A DNA stretch of 64,000 nt, from contig CM057161.1 in NCBI GenBank assembly GCA_029962745.1, positions 5,668,887-5,732,886 on the forward strand. The letters run 5' to 3'. Made by a program: the position numbers and the translations under genes. The stretch's first letter is position 1; each line of letters opens with the position of its first letter. Below the pieces are notes generated by a model that was given only the letters and a program-made list of their open reading frames with translations, searched no databases and was not told where the DNA came from. The DNA comes from Echinometra lucunter. Lineage: Eukaryota > Echinodermata > Echinoidea > Camarodonta > Echinometridae. Positions 46,417 to 57,724 of the stretch are shown here, piece by piece.

Positions 46417-47259
46417 CGTGTGTGTGTTTCATATTCCGATCCATTACGATGGTAATAATTGTAATCATCTTTTGTATACCCCAAAACGAGGATGGTGGGA
46501 GGGGGGCATGGTACCCCTTAATGCCTCCCTAGCGGCACCACTTCAGAAAAGATGTCCGATAACATCCATGACAAAGCATGACACACACACACGTATGGAC
46601 TCATCATGTCTAACAAAGCAGAAACCCCGCATCATTTTCTCATATAAGCTTCATTTCATTGAAATCTGTAAATGACAAAATTGCACGTTATGTTTTGCTG
46701 ACCGAATGCCAAAATTTATCTCAGCTCCTCCGCTGTAGTACTTTTTCATGGCCGTTTTCGTGACTCGTGATGATTAACAAACATTTTATGATCTACCTGA
46801 AATTACTGATTTAAAGAATTTGTAAATAAGTTAAAATAATAGATTTAATGAATACACAGTTGGTATGTAGACCAGTTTACACATTCTGCCTATTGAAGTT
46901 GTCATGTGCGCATACTAGTAACGTACAGCCATTTAGATTAATGCAAATTCTGTACTTTGCCGAAAGTTGCTTTTTAGGCAACAAAGCTGAAAATATACAT
47001 GGACCATTTTGGATCACAAAACAAAAAGGCTTGAACGGGAAGAATTTTTCTAAGTTTAAGAAATATCAAGTGGACTAAGGGTTCATACTCCCATATCCAG
47101 TATTTATGCAACTGTCTCTTCTTTAACGAAGATAATATTGATGTCATGAACATGAGGAAAGAGTCATATGCTTCTTAGGGTAAGCTCATAAAGTTAAGGG
47201 GGAAAACAACCAACTAGAAATTCATTAGGCTAATTAATTTGCTCGTTTGAAGAAGTGAC
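46417..47259. other. non-coding DNA, nothing recognised
   Basis: Short GT and AC patches. No gene was seen. Confidence 0.4.
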
Positions 47260-47478
47260 CTGGGGGGTGTTTCACAAAGAGTTAAGTTGGACTTAAAGTC
47301 GCACTTAAATTCCTAGTTGTGTGCTTTAAACTGCGCATCGCATCAATGGTCAGATCATGCTCAGGGGACGCGCGCTATTGGGAAGTCAATCAATGAGATT
47401 ACGCGTTAAATACAGGATGCGCATTAGCGCCTACGCATGATTCTAAGTCCAATTAAACTCTTGTGAAACTTCACCCTT
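47260..47478. repeat. foldback element with GTGTTTCACAAAGAGTTAAG ends
   Basis: GGGGGGTGTTTCACAAAGAG then TTAAGTTGGACTTAAAGTC on the left. TGATTCTAAGTCCAATTAAA then CTCTTGTGAAACTTCACCC on the right. Confidence 0.7.
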
Positions 47479-48255
47479 AGTAGTCTGAATGATATTTCAA
47501 TGACAAGAGGTATAGTTCAACATAATTATTTACGGCTCCTTGTTTCTGGAAGAACAGTAAAACAATGAACTAAATATACTGCCATCAGAATCAACAACAA
47601 TTACTATAAAGCCTAAGTGCGTGATTCTTCAAGGTATTCTATCTAATTATTCAATAAACGTATAGAAAATGAAGGGTATAGAGAAAACAAGTATGAAAAC
47701 AGTCCATTGAAATCCGGACGAGGAGTTAATTGCCACAGGGGAATGAAAATCCAGGATATTCTCCTGTCTTCTATATGCAACCTTTGTGCCTTGAAAGGGT
47801 AGGGCAGAAAATGTAGTTGCCTTCCAATGGATTATTGTCATAAGTCGACGAACAGAAGAGAAGTGCAAACACTATAACATTCCGGATTGATGTTTTGTCA
47901 TTCTTACAAACTCTTTCGATTGGTTGGTTGCTTGGTCGCTTGGTTGTTTAATCATCACTGCTAATAAAACTTGTGCATGTTTGCAAGTAAGAAACCAGGA
48001 CACCGGCGGCTTTATAACTTCTCTGAGAGACTGTTTAGTGAGGATTGGGCCTACTTCCTTACCACATGGTAGTTGCGTATCCACTTTGTTTCGACCACGG
48101 TTACTCCGGGTTAAGAGACTGAGAATCAGTTACAGCTCAACTTTGTAGTCTTATATCAATCCTAACGCTTACTCTGTAAACAAGTCTTAGGAAATGATTA
48201 ACTTTGCTAAGGATCTAAAGACTTGCTATCTTTGTATATTCTAAGAATAAACTGA
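47479..48255. other. non-coding DNA upstream of the LRR-Ig pseudogene
   Basis: No gene was seen. GGTT repeats at about 47920-47950. Confidence 0.4.
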
Positions 48256-48426
48256 CCAGGTGTTTCATAAAGCTGTTCGTAAGTTACGCACGACTTTACG
48301 CACGACTGGAACATGTTCTTGGGTGCTAATCAGATTCTCGGTCATTTACATGTAGCACAAGAACATATAACCAGTCGTGCGTAAAGTCGTTCGTATCTTA
48401 CGAACAGCTTTATGAAACACCCCCAG
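48256..48426. repeat. foldback element with GTGTTTCATAAAGCTGTTCG ends
   Basis: Left: GGTGTTTCATAAAGCTGTTC then TTACGCACGACTTTACGCAC. Right: CAGTCGTGCGTAAAGTCG then GAACAGCTTTATGAAACACC. This is a well-preserved stem. An inner pair, TGTTCTTGGGTGCTA and TAGCACAAGAACA, is also present. Confidence 0.85.
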
Positions 48427-48666
48427 AAGGAGATTCAAATCCCCACCTGATCAAGAGTGAAGTGCATTACGACGATACATGCACAACTCGTGGTCTGCAT
48501 TTTCTGCCTTAACCCTCCTTCCCCCATCGAGTACTCGAAGGGGTTCAACCAAAATGTGAAGTGCGTCCTGTACAGCTGTGTGGGTGCTGTGAAGTGTCAG
48601 GAAAAGAAGACAACGATACTTCTAAGTGAGACGTGACCTCGTTATCTGCTCACATTCGAATACATT

Positions 48667-51600
48667 ATGTATGACAGGATGATCTTCCGTCCCTTCGTTT
48701 ATCTCTTAATGTTTGGAAGAACATTGACTTCGCAATGTCTGAACGGTTGCGACTGTCCAAGATATTATGGAATGGTTGTGGACTGCACAGGGCCTGATCT
48801 GGATGACATCCCGCAAGACCTCCCTTGCAATGCTGGTAAAGTGTACTTGGGTAGTAACTTCATCAAGAGACTGACCAAGAAGTCTTTCCCCTGCCAAAGG
48901 ACAATGGTCTCACTCCTTCTGTCACATAACCACCTACAGAACGTTGAGAACAGGGTCTTCGAGGAAACAGCAGAACTAGTGTACGTTGAGCTCAACTCAA
49001 ACTACCTTCTGGCCATCCCATATCTTGGTTAATTACCTCTAATAAAACAGGTATCCGTCTTCCGAACACTCCTGAAAGATACATTTCAACTTTCAGATTA
49101 GCTTATAACAATCCCCATCGCTTACCTCATATTCTTTTTAATGTACCCGTGCTTGATCTCCAAGGAAACGCCATATCCGACCTTTCCGAAGCGATGCTAG
49201 CATATCCAGAAGTGATCACAAATTTGCACATTCGTCAAAATAACGTAGAATACCTCAACCGATTTCAAGCAATGGTAAAGCTAAACAGGCTCTACCTGGA
49301 CTTCAACCAGATTAGAAACATTTCAGCCGGCATTTCAGACACTGCCTTAACCCGCCTTCCGTTACTCGAAATTATAACAATGAGAGGAAATAAAATTACT
49401 GATGCTTCTGCCTTCCGAGATATGTTATATGTCAAACACATCTCACTGGAGGATAACCTTATACGGTTTGTAGGTACCCTAGCATTCACGAACATCCCCA
49501 AGATAGATACCATCAGTTTAATGGGCAATGAAATAGTTGGATTTGTATGGGATCTTTTGCAGAGTGCCCAATCAGTCTGATGCTTTCCAACAACAGACTG
49601 CAAACGATGAACATTCGGCATGGAAGGAACTATTCAGAAATGATAATATTCAATGTCGACGACAACGATTGGAGCAATATTTCGGTTTGTCATTTCCCCG
49701 CTCTGTCCGAACTTTTTGCCCGATCCAATAGGATAACCGATGTAGCACTTAGCAGACATGGCCATCAAAATTTGAGAATCATCGACTTGGCCTGGAACAA
49801 AATCACCTACATCAAAAACTTGAGAAACCTGCCTGAAGTCCATACCTTGTTTCTTCAGGGTAACTCCTTGACGTCGTGGGAGGATACCAACCTGATGAAC
49901 TCGTCTCACCTACGTGTTCTCAACCTAAGCAACAATAGGTTGTCAGTACTCTCGCGATTCACACCATTGCCTGCATTGGAACATCTGGATTTACCAGGTA
50001 ACATCATTCACACGATAGGAAATGGGACATTTGAATCATTACCAAGACTTGCAACTCTCACCCTCAGCCATAATGATATCTTCAGCCTAAGTTTTCTTAG
50101 GTCGATGACATCACTCACTCAGCTTTCTCTAAATCACAACAGACTGGCAGTCATCAACTCCGATGACTTCGAGAATTCGATTAATCTCAAATTTTTGCGG
50201 TTGGCATTCAACTGTATAGACGAGATAAATAAAGTGAACTTGCGCTCTCTTCTCATACTAGACGTTGGTCACAATTCATTATCCCAAATACACGTTCGCA
50301 CTATATTCTATCGCGGAAGACTGGTTCATATCAATATTGAGGATAACAGAATTAAGCAGATTATTTCAACTTCTGCCCAGGGAATATACGGAAACAACAA
50401 TGACATTGGATCATCTAATTCAAGTTTAATATGTGGGGCTAACATTTTGGCATGCAATAATAACTTGAAAGATTTTAAGCCGGTTCGGATTTCATCTATT
50501 CTGGTGGGACTATACCTTAATAAGAATGAAATCTCCAGCATACTTGAATTTACGTTCGTGTTGGCATCATCGCTTAAGATTCTGGAACTAGATGCTAATT
50601 TCATCATAGATTTGAACGGTACAGTACAGCCTTCACTGGTCTGAAGACTGTCCAACTATTGAGTCTTGAAAGAAATCGTCTTGTCCATCTTTCTTCTAGG
50701 GTGTTTTCAGAAATCGAGGAGCTGGTAAGGCGCCGGGCAGGTGGAAAATACATTCATGTATATTTCAAGTCGACCGTTCTCAGCATTGCCGGTCTTCCGT
50801 TACATTAGACTTTCGAATACGCCGTTTTCAAACATGTCCTTAGAAATGTTGGAAGATGTTCAAAGTGTTCGGTATTTGCATATTCAAAACAACTTGGCAT
50901 TTGGCCGGCTTTTCATGAATACAACAGTCTTCATATTTTGGAATTCCCAAATCTTTTGCTACTAGACTTGTCATCTAACCATGCTAACGAACTCGGGAAG
51001 CAATGTCTAACCTTGTCCATGAAAAGTGTGAGTGCGGTGGACTTGTCTAACAACCTCTTCAATTCAATTCCAAAATACTGCCTGCCGAAAGTTGGCAGTG
51101 CGTACAATCTCCTTCCATTTCATAATAAAATCACGAGTATCTCCACAGATTCATTTGACCAAAATCAGCAATTATGGTTGCTGGATTTAACTTACAACCG
51201 AATTGTGTCATTCGAACTGGGTTACATGCAACATCAGACGTACCTGACATACCTGCATCTCAAGGGCAACCTTCTAACGAAGCTTGATGTGAGTTGCTTG
51301 ACGTTCTCCATGAAGGCAATATTGGTAGATAACCTATGGTCATGTGACTGTGACCTCATCATCACAGTTCGTGCATTTCATCCCGGAAGTGAACCGGTAG
51401 TGTGTATAAAGCCACCTTCTGACATCGACTCCAGTGTGGCAGAACTGTTGGCGTCGGACTCTTTCATTTTCGACTACCCATCAAAGCTGTGTTTTCAAAC
51501 CCTGCTTTTATGTGTTTGTGACACAGCGATGGAGATACCTTGCCCAGTCATCACAGCAAATTAGTCAGACACCATTCACTGGTCGGTAGTATTTCATGGG

Positions 51601-52165
51601 CAACAAGCTCCATCTGCAATTGTCACATTGCCAGATGGCGTTACAATTCTTTCCAACAATGCTTTGTTTATCGCACGTATTAATAAAAATTTGACTGGCT
51701 TTTACACATGTTGGAGTGAGAACGAGGCTGGGCAGACAAAATTTACTGAAAACCTGCTTGTAGGTTATAGGAGAATAGACAGTACAGATCACAGCTGGTT
51801 CAGCTTTACTGTTGGTATGTCTACAGAGTCGGCCACAGAAACCCACTTAGGCTGGTAAACCTACAAGAATGACAAACAGTAAATCAATTATAGCGATATC
51901 CTATGTGCAGTTTTTGCGGTATCTTAGGACGATTGTATCTGAATGACCATTGCGAGCTGAAGGAGTACGAGCATCTTGACAGCTTGAGTGCCGGTCGATT
52001 TGTGGTCTGTCCAGCCGATGGACATGGCTTGATAGTATCGGCCTATCATGTAGAAATCCGCCATCATCCAGTGTCACTTCCAGTCTGCCCTAGTATGTTG
52101 GAGTTACATTTACTGACCCTTTCCAGTGTATTTAATCTAAAAACTGCATATCGCCACTGTTGATT
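48667..52165 (+). pseudogene. broken LRR-immunoglobulin receptor-type gene (LRRIG-like)
   Basis: Starts with ATG at 48667 and a signal-peptide-like FVYLLMFGRTLTSQ, then a cysteine cap (CLNGCDCP...VDC). About 2.5 kb of leucine-rich repeats follow (for example LRVLNLSNNRLSVL, LEHLDLPGNIIHTI, LATLTLSHNDIFSL), then a C-terminal cap NLWSCDCDLIITV at about 51331. After it comes an Ig-like domain: a C in EIPCPV, HWSVV, and GFYTCWSENEAG at about 51690-51725. This domain order is LRR-Ig, not Toll, and no TIR domain is seen. No introns are apparent. The reading frame changes near 49025, 49555, 50632, 50730 and 50930. An in-frame TAG lies at 51562 and a stop at 51856, after which only possible tail fragments continue. 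Either a pseudogene or a badly sequenced copy; each lesion keeps the LRR pattern in the next frame. Confidence 0.8.
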
Positions 52166-52562
52166 GTAAACATACATTTTTCCCCATTCTTGAAAATGAG
52201 CATGAACATGTTGGCCTATAAAAACTGTAAGTATACATACCTGCAGATGTATATTTCTGTAGTGATTTCTGATATATGATGACATGGACACAAACTGACG
52301 TGTTGGAAATCAGATATGACAATAGAAGATTGAAAAAAGTTAGATTTAGGCCCAGTAAACTCACACGAGGCAACATTTGCTGACGTTGAAGGACCATGTC
52401 AGCCCTTGTTTCGCTTGTCACGAAAGAGTGATGAACAGTGAAGGCATTAAAACAAGAAAGAAACACACATATTCTCATTGACATCAATATCCTAGAGTAC
52501 GTTAATTTATTTAATGTAAAATTAAAGATCGATATGTAGATAAATGCCTTCCTCAAGGGCAT
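52166..52562. other. non-coding DNA, SINE body
   Basis: Position 52490-52562 (ATGCCTTCCTCAAGGGCATA) appears to be the tail side of the minus-strand tRNA-like SINE that follows. The rest shows nothing. Confidence 0.4.
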
Positions 52563-52640
52563 AAGTGCCGTGCCAGGAACCGAACCCCCGATTCTCGCAT
52601 CTCCAATCAAGTGCCTTAAACCACTCGACTAAGGCACCTC
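52563..52640 (-). repeat. tRNA-derived SINE head, minus strand
   Basis: The minus strand begins GAGGTGCCTTAGTCGAGTGG, close to the A-box of tRNA-Leu/Ser genes (TAGYCGAGTGG), and has GGGGGTTCGGTTCCTGGCAC, a B-box-like element with near-matching stems. The stems are imperfect and a SINE-like body follows, so it is probably not an active tRNA gene. Confidence 0.55.
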
Positions 52641-53222
52641 TACTTCCCCTTCGGCAAAATGAACAGTGCAAACGATTCTTATGATAACTGTGACACTGTC
52701 ATATTGGTAATGGCTTTCACAAGCTCAGTGCAGGGAATGGCGCTTTGTTTGAACCTTCCAGAAATAGCTGGAGACTAGAGATTCAAACGAAGGCTTTGTC
52801 CGAAGAGTCACGCCGTAATGTCTTCACATTTTTAGGAGGAGCACCTCCTTAAATATCCAAAGGGTTGGGCCGACAGTTCGTCGATGATAGCCCAACGGTC
52901 AATCACGAATGTTCACGCCTTTGCACAATGTGACGTGAGTCTTTACGACCCAATTTATCAAGATTTTCTTAAAATGCAAGTGCTTATAATAAGACTAGTC
53001 ATGACGTAGTCCAGATTCTGGCTGGTTCTTTTGTTTTCTTATTTAATATGGTTGCAAGCTGCCCGAATGTTATCAAACGATCACGAGACGAGCTCCAAAC
53101 GTCCAGTTGATTTTTTTTTTCGAGGGGCGGCAATTCGGGGATAGCGCACTCTTCGGCTTGCAGCGAGTCGGGTAGTCCAGATTCTGGACTAGTCATGACG
53201 TCATCCGCGCGAAGTCAGAATT
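52641..53222. other. non-coding DNA with duplicated TAGTCCAGATTCTGG
   Basis: TAGTCATGACGTAGTCCAGA at about 52997 and TAGTCCAGATTCTGGACTAG then TCATGACGTCATCC at about 53172 form mixed direct and inverted copies around a segment of about 170 nt. This may be a small foldback. No gene was seen. Confidence 0.45.
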
Positions 53223-53225
53223 TAA

Positions 53226-53758
53226 TGCTACGTTTACACTATGTTCCCGGCGGCCAAGGCAGTCCACGTTTAATAATAATAATGATAATCAATACGACTT
53301 GTATAGCGCCAAATCCACTCTGTGGAGTGCTCAAGGCGCTTCTGGCAACCGTGGACAAAACGGGATGGACGTCACACAACGCAGGGGGACGGGGTGGGCA
53401 AACGTGACAGTCCATGATTGCGTGGATGCTCTCAAAAAATTTGCCGCGGCCGTCACGGTGCGGATGGATGAACGTAATAAAACGTGACACGACGTAATAG
53501 GCCGTGATGGCCCAGTCACATAGTGCTCGGCGTCCGGCGTTGCGTCTAATTGCGAAAAATTATGCTGTATACAAATGAATGCAAAATGGACGGAGGCGAC
53601 GGACGTAACTCAACGTAAGTGACTCTATGTGACTGAGGCATAACAATTCTTGGAGATGGAGATGAACGGGAAGCAAAAAATGTCCAAATCCAACGGCGCA
53701 CTACGTTTCGGGCAAACGCTGTTGCCGTGGCCGCCGGGAACATAATGTAAACGTAGCA
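53226..53758. mobile_element. PIF/Harbinger-type MITE with TAA target duplication
   Basis: The left end TGCTACGTTTACACTATGTT then CCCGGCGGCCAAGGCA mirrors the right end TGCCGTGGCCGCCGGGAACA then TAATGTAAACGTAGCA. The flanks are TAA at 53223-53225 and 53759-53761, as expected of Harbinger-superfamily insertions (TWA). Further inner matches (GGGATGGACGTCACACAACG, GACGGACGTAACTCAACGTA) are imperfect. A GCGC-type SINE fragment (about 53267-53342) is nested in the left arm. Confidence 0.75.
53267..53342. repeat. AAT-tailed GCGC repeat nested in the Harbinger MITE
   Basis: AATAATAATAATGATAATCA then CTTGTATAGCGCCAAATCCA and GAGTGCTCAAGGCGCTT. It is the same end as at 8623-8690 and 35060-35120. It interrupts the left arm of the foldback, so it inserted later. 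Confidence 0.65.
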
Positions 53759-53761
53759 TAA

Positions 53762-54353
53762 GGGAAAGGTTCAGAGGTGAGTAGAGTTTAAATTGTAGAA
53801 AATTGGATGTGATTCATTACCACTTCTACCGTTCTGGGAAATGTGCTTAAATTTCTTTGCATTTTGAAAGAACACTCGGAAGTTGTATGTGATGGAATTA
53901 TGTGCAATCAACTCTCGTACTTTCAAAACGTTTTTCATCGTCAAGAGTTAACGTTACAGCTGAATTGCCCTAATCACCCTGTCACTTATGAACATCTTGC
54001 CCAGACTTTTTGGCAGATTTCCGATAGATGATCAGCCCGGTCCGAATAGTCACTTTGATGGTAGTCTGTTCTCAGTGTTACCATATTTTACATAAATATT
54101 TTTAACCCTTGTGTCAAGAGACGTGACCCTTGGTTTTTATATGATAACTTCAACGATGTTGGGGCTCGTAACTCATCACTTCGGAGATTAGAGGAGGTGT
54201 TTCTACAAAGTACTCAAAACGTGAAGGCGTGAAGATGTGACTATTCGAACCAAGCCAAACGAAAAAAGGAAGCCGCTATAGGAAGACAAGATAGTGTATA
54301 TGCCCACAGAAGCAAATATCCACAATTTTTAAAAATGGATCATTCATCAATGC
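53762..54353. other. non-coding DNA, nothing recognised
   Basis: No repeat or gene could be supported. Confidence 0.4.
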
Positions 54354-54545
54354 CTTAACCATTAGCGTTCATAGCCAAAGGCCAGGGCTTGATTCCCGGC
54401 GGAGACATTTTTTCAACCTTTGCAAAATTTCCAGAATGGTAGGACAGCTCTGGGGAACTTTGATTCATGCTACGCTATTATTCTCTAATTGTCTCACATG
54501 TATTTATTTCCATGAGAGTTACCAAAGCTGTTGTATTTGTTACCT
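54354..54545 (+). repeat. tRNA-derived SINE, copy 1
   Basis: AGCGTTCATAGCCAAAGGCC then GGCTTGATTCCCGGCGGAGA (B-box-like), and then CATTTTTTCAACCTTTGCAA and ACAGCTCTGGGGAACTTTGA. The same 175 nt occurs reversed at 58690-58865. Confidence 0.7.
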
Positions 54546-54870
54546 GATCACAAAATATATATATATGTAAATATATATACATATACATACAGATATACAC
54601 ACTGAAAGAAATGAAAATGGGAGAATAATAATTGCGTAGCTCCCTCAATGCTCCCCAGGGCTGTCATCCATTTTGAATCAATCACACACACACACACACA
54701 CACCCTCACACACATATATATATGTATAGATATATATGTAGATATATCTAGTAGTACAGAGGTCATACCAAGTCCGCCTGAAGATCGCCAAGCGTGAAAC
54801 CGCCGGTAGCGGGCAACCCAATCTTTGAGGTATGTATATATATATAAAATAACCACTTTCCTGGTTTTTA
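54546..54870. repeat. TA/CA microsatellites with a decayed SINE piece
   Basis: TATATA runs at 54557-54600 and 54714-54760, CA run at 54687-54704, and a segment CTCCCCAGGGCTGTCATCCA resembling the 54354 repeat. Confidence 0.6.
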
Positions 54871-54879
54871 ATCACAACT

Positions 54880-55797
54880 GAAAAAATATTGAAGAGATAC
54901 GAAATATGATGCTGGATAATGACTTTCATGTTATGACTTTTTGTGAGACAAGACTGGATAACAGTATCACGAATGAAGAGATATCTGTGCGAGGTTATCG
55001 TGTTTTGAGAAAAGATAGAAAAAAGATCTGGAGGAGGAGTAATTGTGTACATTCAAGAGTCTGTCACTTTCACAGTTCGTAATGATCTACAATCCAGTTC
55101 TCTTTAAATGATGTGTATTCAAATTAATTTGTCACATCAGAAGCCTTTTATACTCATTCCATGGTACAGGCGTCCTGATTCTAGTATTCATGTTTTTGAT
55201 TTGCTCGAAATTGTCCTAGAAAATGTGGAAGCTACATTTTTGATTATATGTTAATCGGTGATATTAATTGTGATTTGTTAAAGAATAATTCCACTTGTCA
55301 TACTAAACGTTTGTTACAAATTGCACGTGAATATACTCTCCATGAACACGTTCTAAAGCGGACGCGTGTTACCCAATTTACGAGTACCTTATTTGACTGT
55401 GCATTTTCACTTGCCCACGCCTGGAACTAACTTTCTACGAAATAGCTCCCTTTATATTGGCTGTAAATTGTTTAACGAACTCCCAGAGTCCATCCGATTA
55501 GAGACAAATTTCAATGTATTCATCAAGATGATCTCTCAGTTATACCCCCTACCGTTTTAGATATACATTCCTGTGCTTCTTTGTTGTAATAACGTGTTTT
55601 TTGTTGGTTTTTAAAAAATTCTTATTTGTATTATGATGTATTGATTTGTATTATATCTTGTTTGTTTATTTTTATGTATATTTAAATGTTCCATTCGGAC
55701 TTGCAGAAAAACAGCTTGATAGCTGATAGCACGTTTTTTTTTTTTTTTTTTATCTCTACCGTATTCAAATAAATAAACTGAACTGAACTGAACACTG
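54880..55797 (+). mobile_element. internally deleted non-LTR retrotransposon (LINE): endonuclease part joined to 3' end
   Basis: About 54910-55430 reads as an apurinic-endonuclease-like domain: FCETRLDNSITNEEISVRGY, then GGGVIVYIQESVTF, then MLIGDINCDLLKN (the GDxN catalytic-type motif), with stops and frame changes. Directly after, LPTPGTNFLRNSSLYIGCKL then FNELPESIRL and a stop at 55558 match the C-terminal end of CR1/L2-like LINE polyproteins. The reverse transcriptase is missing. A 3' UTR with a T tract (55734-55751) and AATAAATAAACTGAACTGAA closes the element. Confidence 0.75.
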
Positions 55798-55934
55798 AGT
55801 AAATAAGGAGACCTATATGATCTAGTTATGAAAAAGTACCGGCCTTGTCCTGTGGATGGTTTGAATTTAGTGATGTCTTGAAATAAACTTTACCAATAGC
55901 CTCATAAAGGGCATTTAACTTGTCCGTCAGTATT

Positions 55935-56112
55935 ATCAAATACAGGAAACTCACTAAAGAGGACTTTGGAACCACGAGGAACCTTGTTATATCAGGGTAA
56001 AAAAAAACAACAACAAAGAACTTGAAGGAATGATACCATCAAAATTACCGTGTTATATCAGAAATCTCATTATATCGGGGCTCTTTATAACGAGTTTCTA
56101 CTGTAATAAGAA
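55935..56112. repeat. interspersed repeat with GAACCTTGTTATATCAGGG
   Basis: Contains GAACCTTGTTATATCAGGGT, ACCGTGTTATATCAGAAATC and TTTATAACGAGTTTCTACTG. It matches the words of 11280-11460. Confidence 0.5.
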
Positions 56113-57135
56113 GGCCTTGGGCATTTATGAATTCAAGATACCGATAAGAGAAGATGTATTCAGGCCATAATTATGAAAACACATTTTGAGATAATTAGGG
56201 AGCTTTCGCAACCAACTACGCGTCCACCAGTCGAGCGAGCCCTGTGCACATGCTCAAATCCGAAGAACAAAAATTTTACGTACCATTCGCTGATTGTCAA
56301 GCTACTCAGCTGCGTCCTACATTGAGAACAGACGAATTTTAGCCAAGACGGGTTCTCGTTTTCCACAAGACGGGGAAGTAATTCATTCAACAGCGCTCGC
56401 ATACTTGGTTACGAAAGCTCCCTAATGAGTATCTGAACGATCCCACCAGCTTTGAACGATTATCATTTGAATCTGTTTGCAAAAAGACGAAATTGATCAT
56501 CACGATCTGCAGTAGATCGTCAGGTGAGACGAATTCGAATCTGAAGAAAAGGAATTAAAGATAACTGGAGTTCTGATCATGCAATCATAATGTGAAAGAA
56601 ACTGTTCCAATCAACTGGGAGAGTTAGATTAGTTGTATATAACATAGGTGTCTAGTGTGAGATTTGGAGATTAACGAATTGATTCGAAATTCACTTACAT
56701 TCTCCAAAAGGTACTTGCACTGTACAAGGAAATGAGTATATAGGACCACACACAAATCAGGCATGTTATGAATACATGTGAGAAAGTTTGAAAGTTTGAA
56801 AGTTTGAAAGTTTGAAAAAAAGTTTGCAATATGTGATCTATTACTGCAGGACCACTCCACTTCATTGCTGCTCATAATGCGAGTATAGCTGACACTTTGA
56901 TTTCTAAGTAAACATGCAATAATTTTGTAATATTTAGGTTACACAAAGAACAATTCTTGTATTTGAAATATTAAATCCGTTCATGAGGTCTCGGGGGAAT
57001 CATATCCCCCCACCGATGAGTACCTGTCTACGCGTAAAATATGGTTCTTGTCTGCAGTCGAAATGTGTGGTAATACTGTAAAATTGTCCTTCTATTCTGG
57101 TTAAGACTGTGGCGAACATTATTAGCTTCTATATC
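56113..57135. other. non-coding DNA with an 8-bp tandem repeat
   Basis: GAAAGTTT is repeated about five times at 56783-56818. GGGAGCTTTCGCAACCAACTAC (56200) and GTTACGAAAGCTCCC (56408) are inverted ends of a possible foldback of about 215 bp. No gene was seen. Confidence 0.5.
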
Positions 57136-57277
57136 GGTCATAAAACTTGTTATCAATAACAAGTTGCAATAACTGTCATAAGGTACTGAAATCCTTGCAT
57201 CTGATTGGCTGAGAGCAAATTAGTCATAGAAATAAGGCATTTGTTACTGATAACAAGTTTTATGAAACGGGGCCCTG
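57136..57277. repeat. CTGATTGGCTGAGAGCAAA foldback, well preserved
   Basis: CATAAAACTTGTTATCAATAAC on the left and GATAACAAGTTTTATGAAACGG then GGCCC on the right. The central CTTGCATCTGATTGGCTGAG is shared with 2125 and 24721. Confidence 0.8.
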
Positions 57278-57724
57278 GTGAAGAGCCCTTGTATGTTGAT
57301 GTAGGGTCAAATTCGCTTGTCAGTAAAGTTCACTAGGCAAAGCTTATTCCCTTGTAATGTGGATGTACACCTCCCTGTGTATCAGGGGCTATACCTATAT
57401 TCCTGTATCGGTTTACGTCATATGCGTGAAGTGTAATATCTAGTTTCTGCCGGAGGGGAAAGGAATCGTGGCGCCGTTGCGAACGATAGCAACTTAGAGA
57501 CCGGAATGAATGCTCAACGAACGGCTCTCATATCAAAACATGTATTCCGTGATATAAATCAAAAGATCACGCAAGACATATTAAGGTGAAGGGAATCTTA
57601 ATAGGTCAGCGTTTTTGCATTTAGCTTACGACAGTGCCAGTTTTCAAGTATTGAGCCCTACTAGTTTAACAGCGTACTTGACGGGAACAGTTATGGTACA
57701 GTTATGGTGCAATATTTAATGATG
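57278..57724. other. non-coding DNA, nothing recognised
   Basis: No repeat or gene could be supported. Confidence 0.4.

Noticed and set aside
48667..51564. Toll-like receptor
   Set aside because: The LRR region looked like a Toll ectodomain, but the C-cap is followed by an Ig-like domain and no TIR domain was found.
52563..52640. Functional tRNA gene
   Set aside because: A and B boxes are present but stems are imperfect and a SINE-type body follows.
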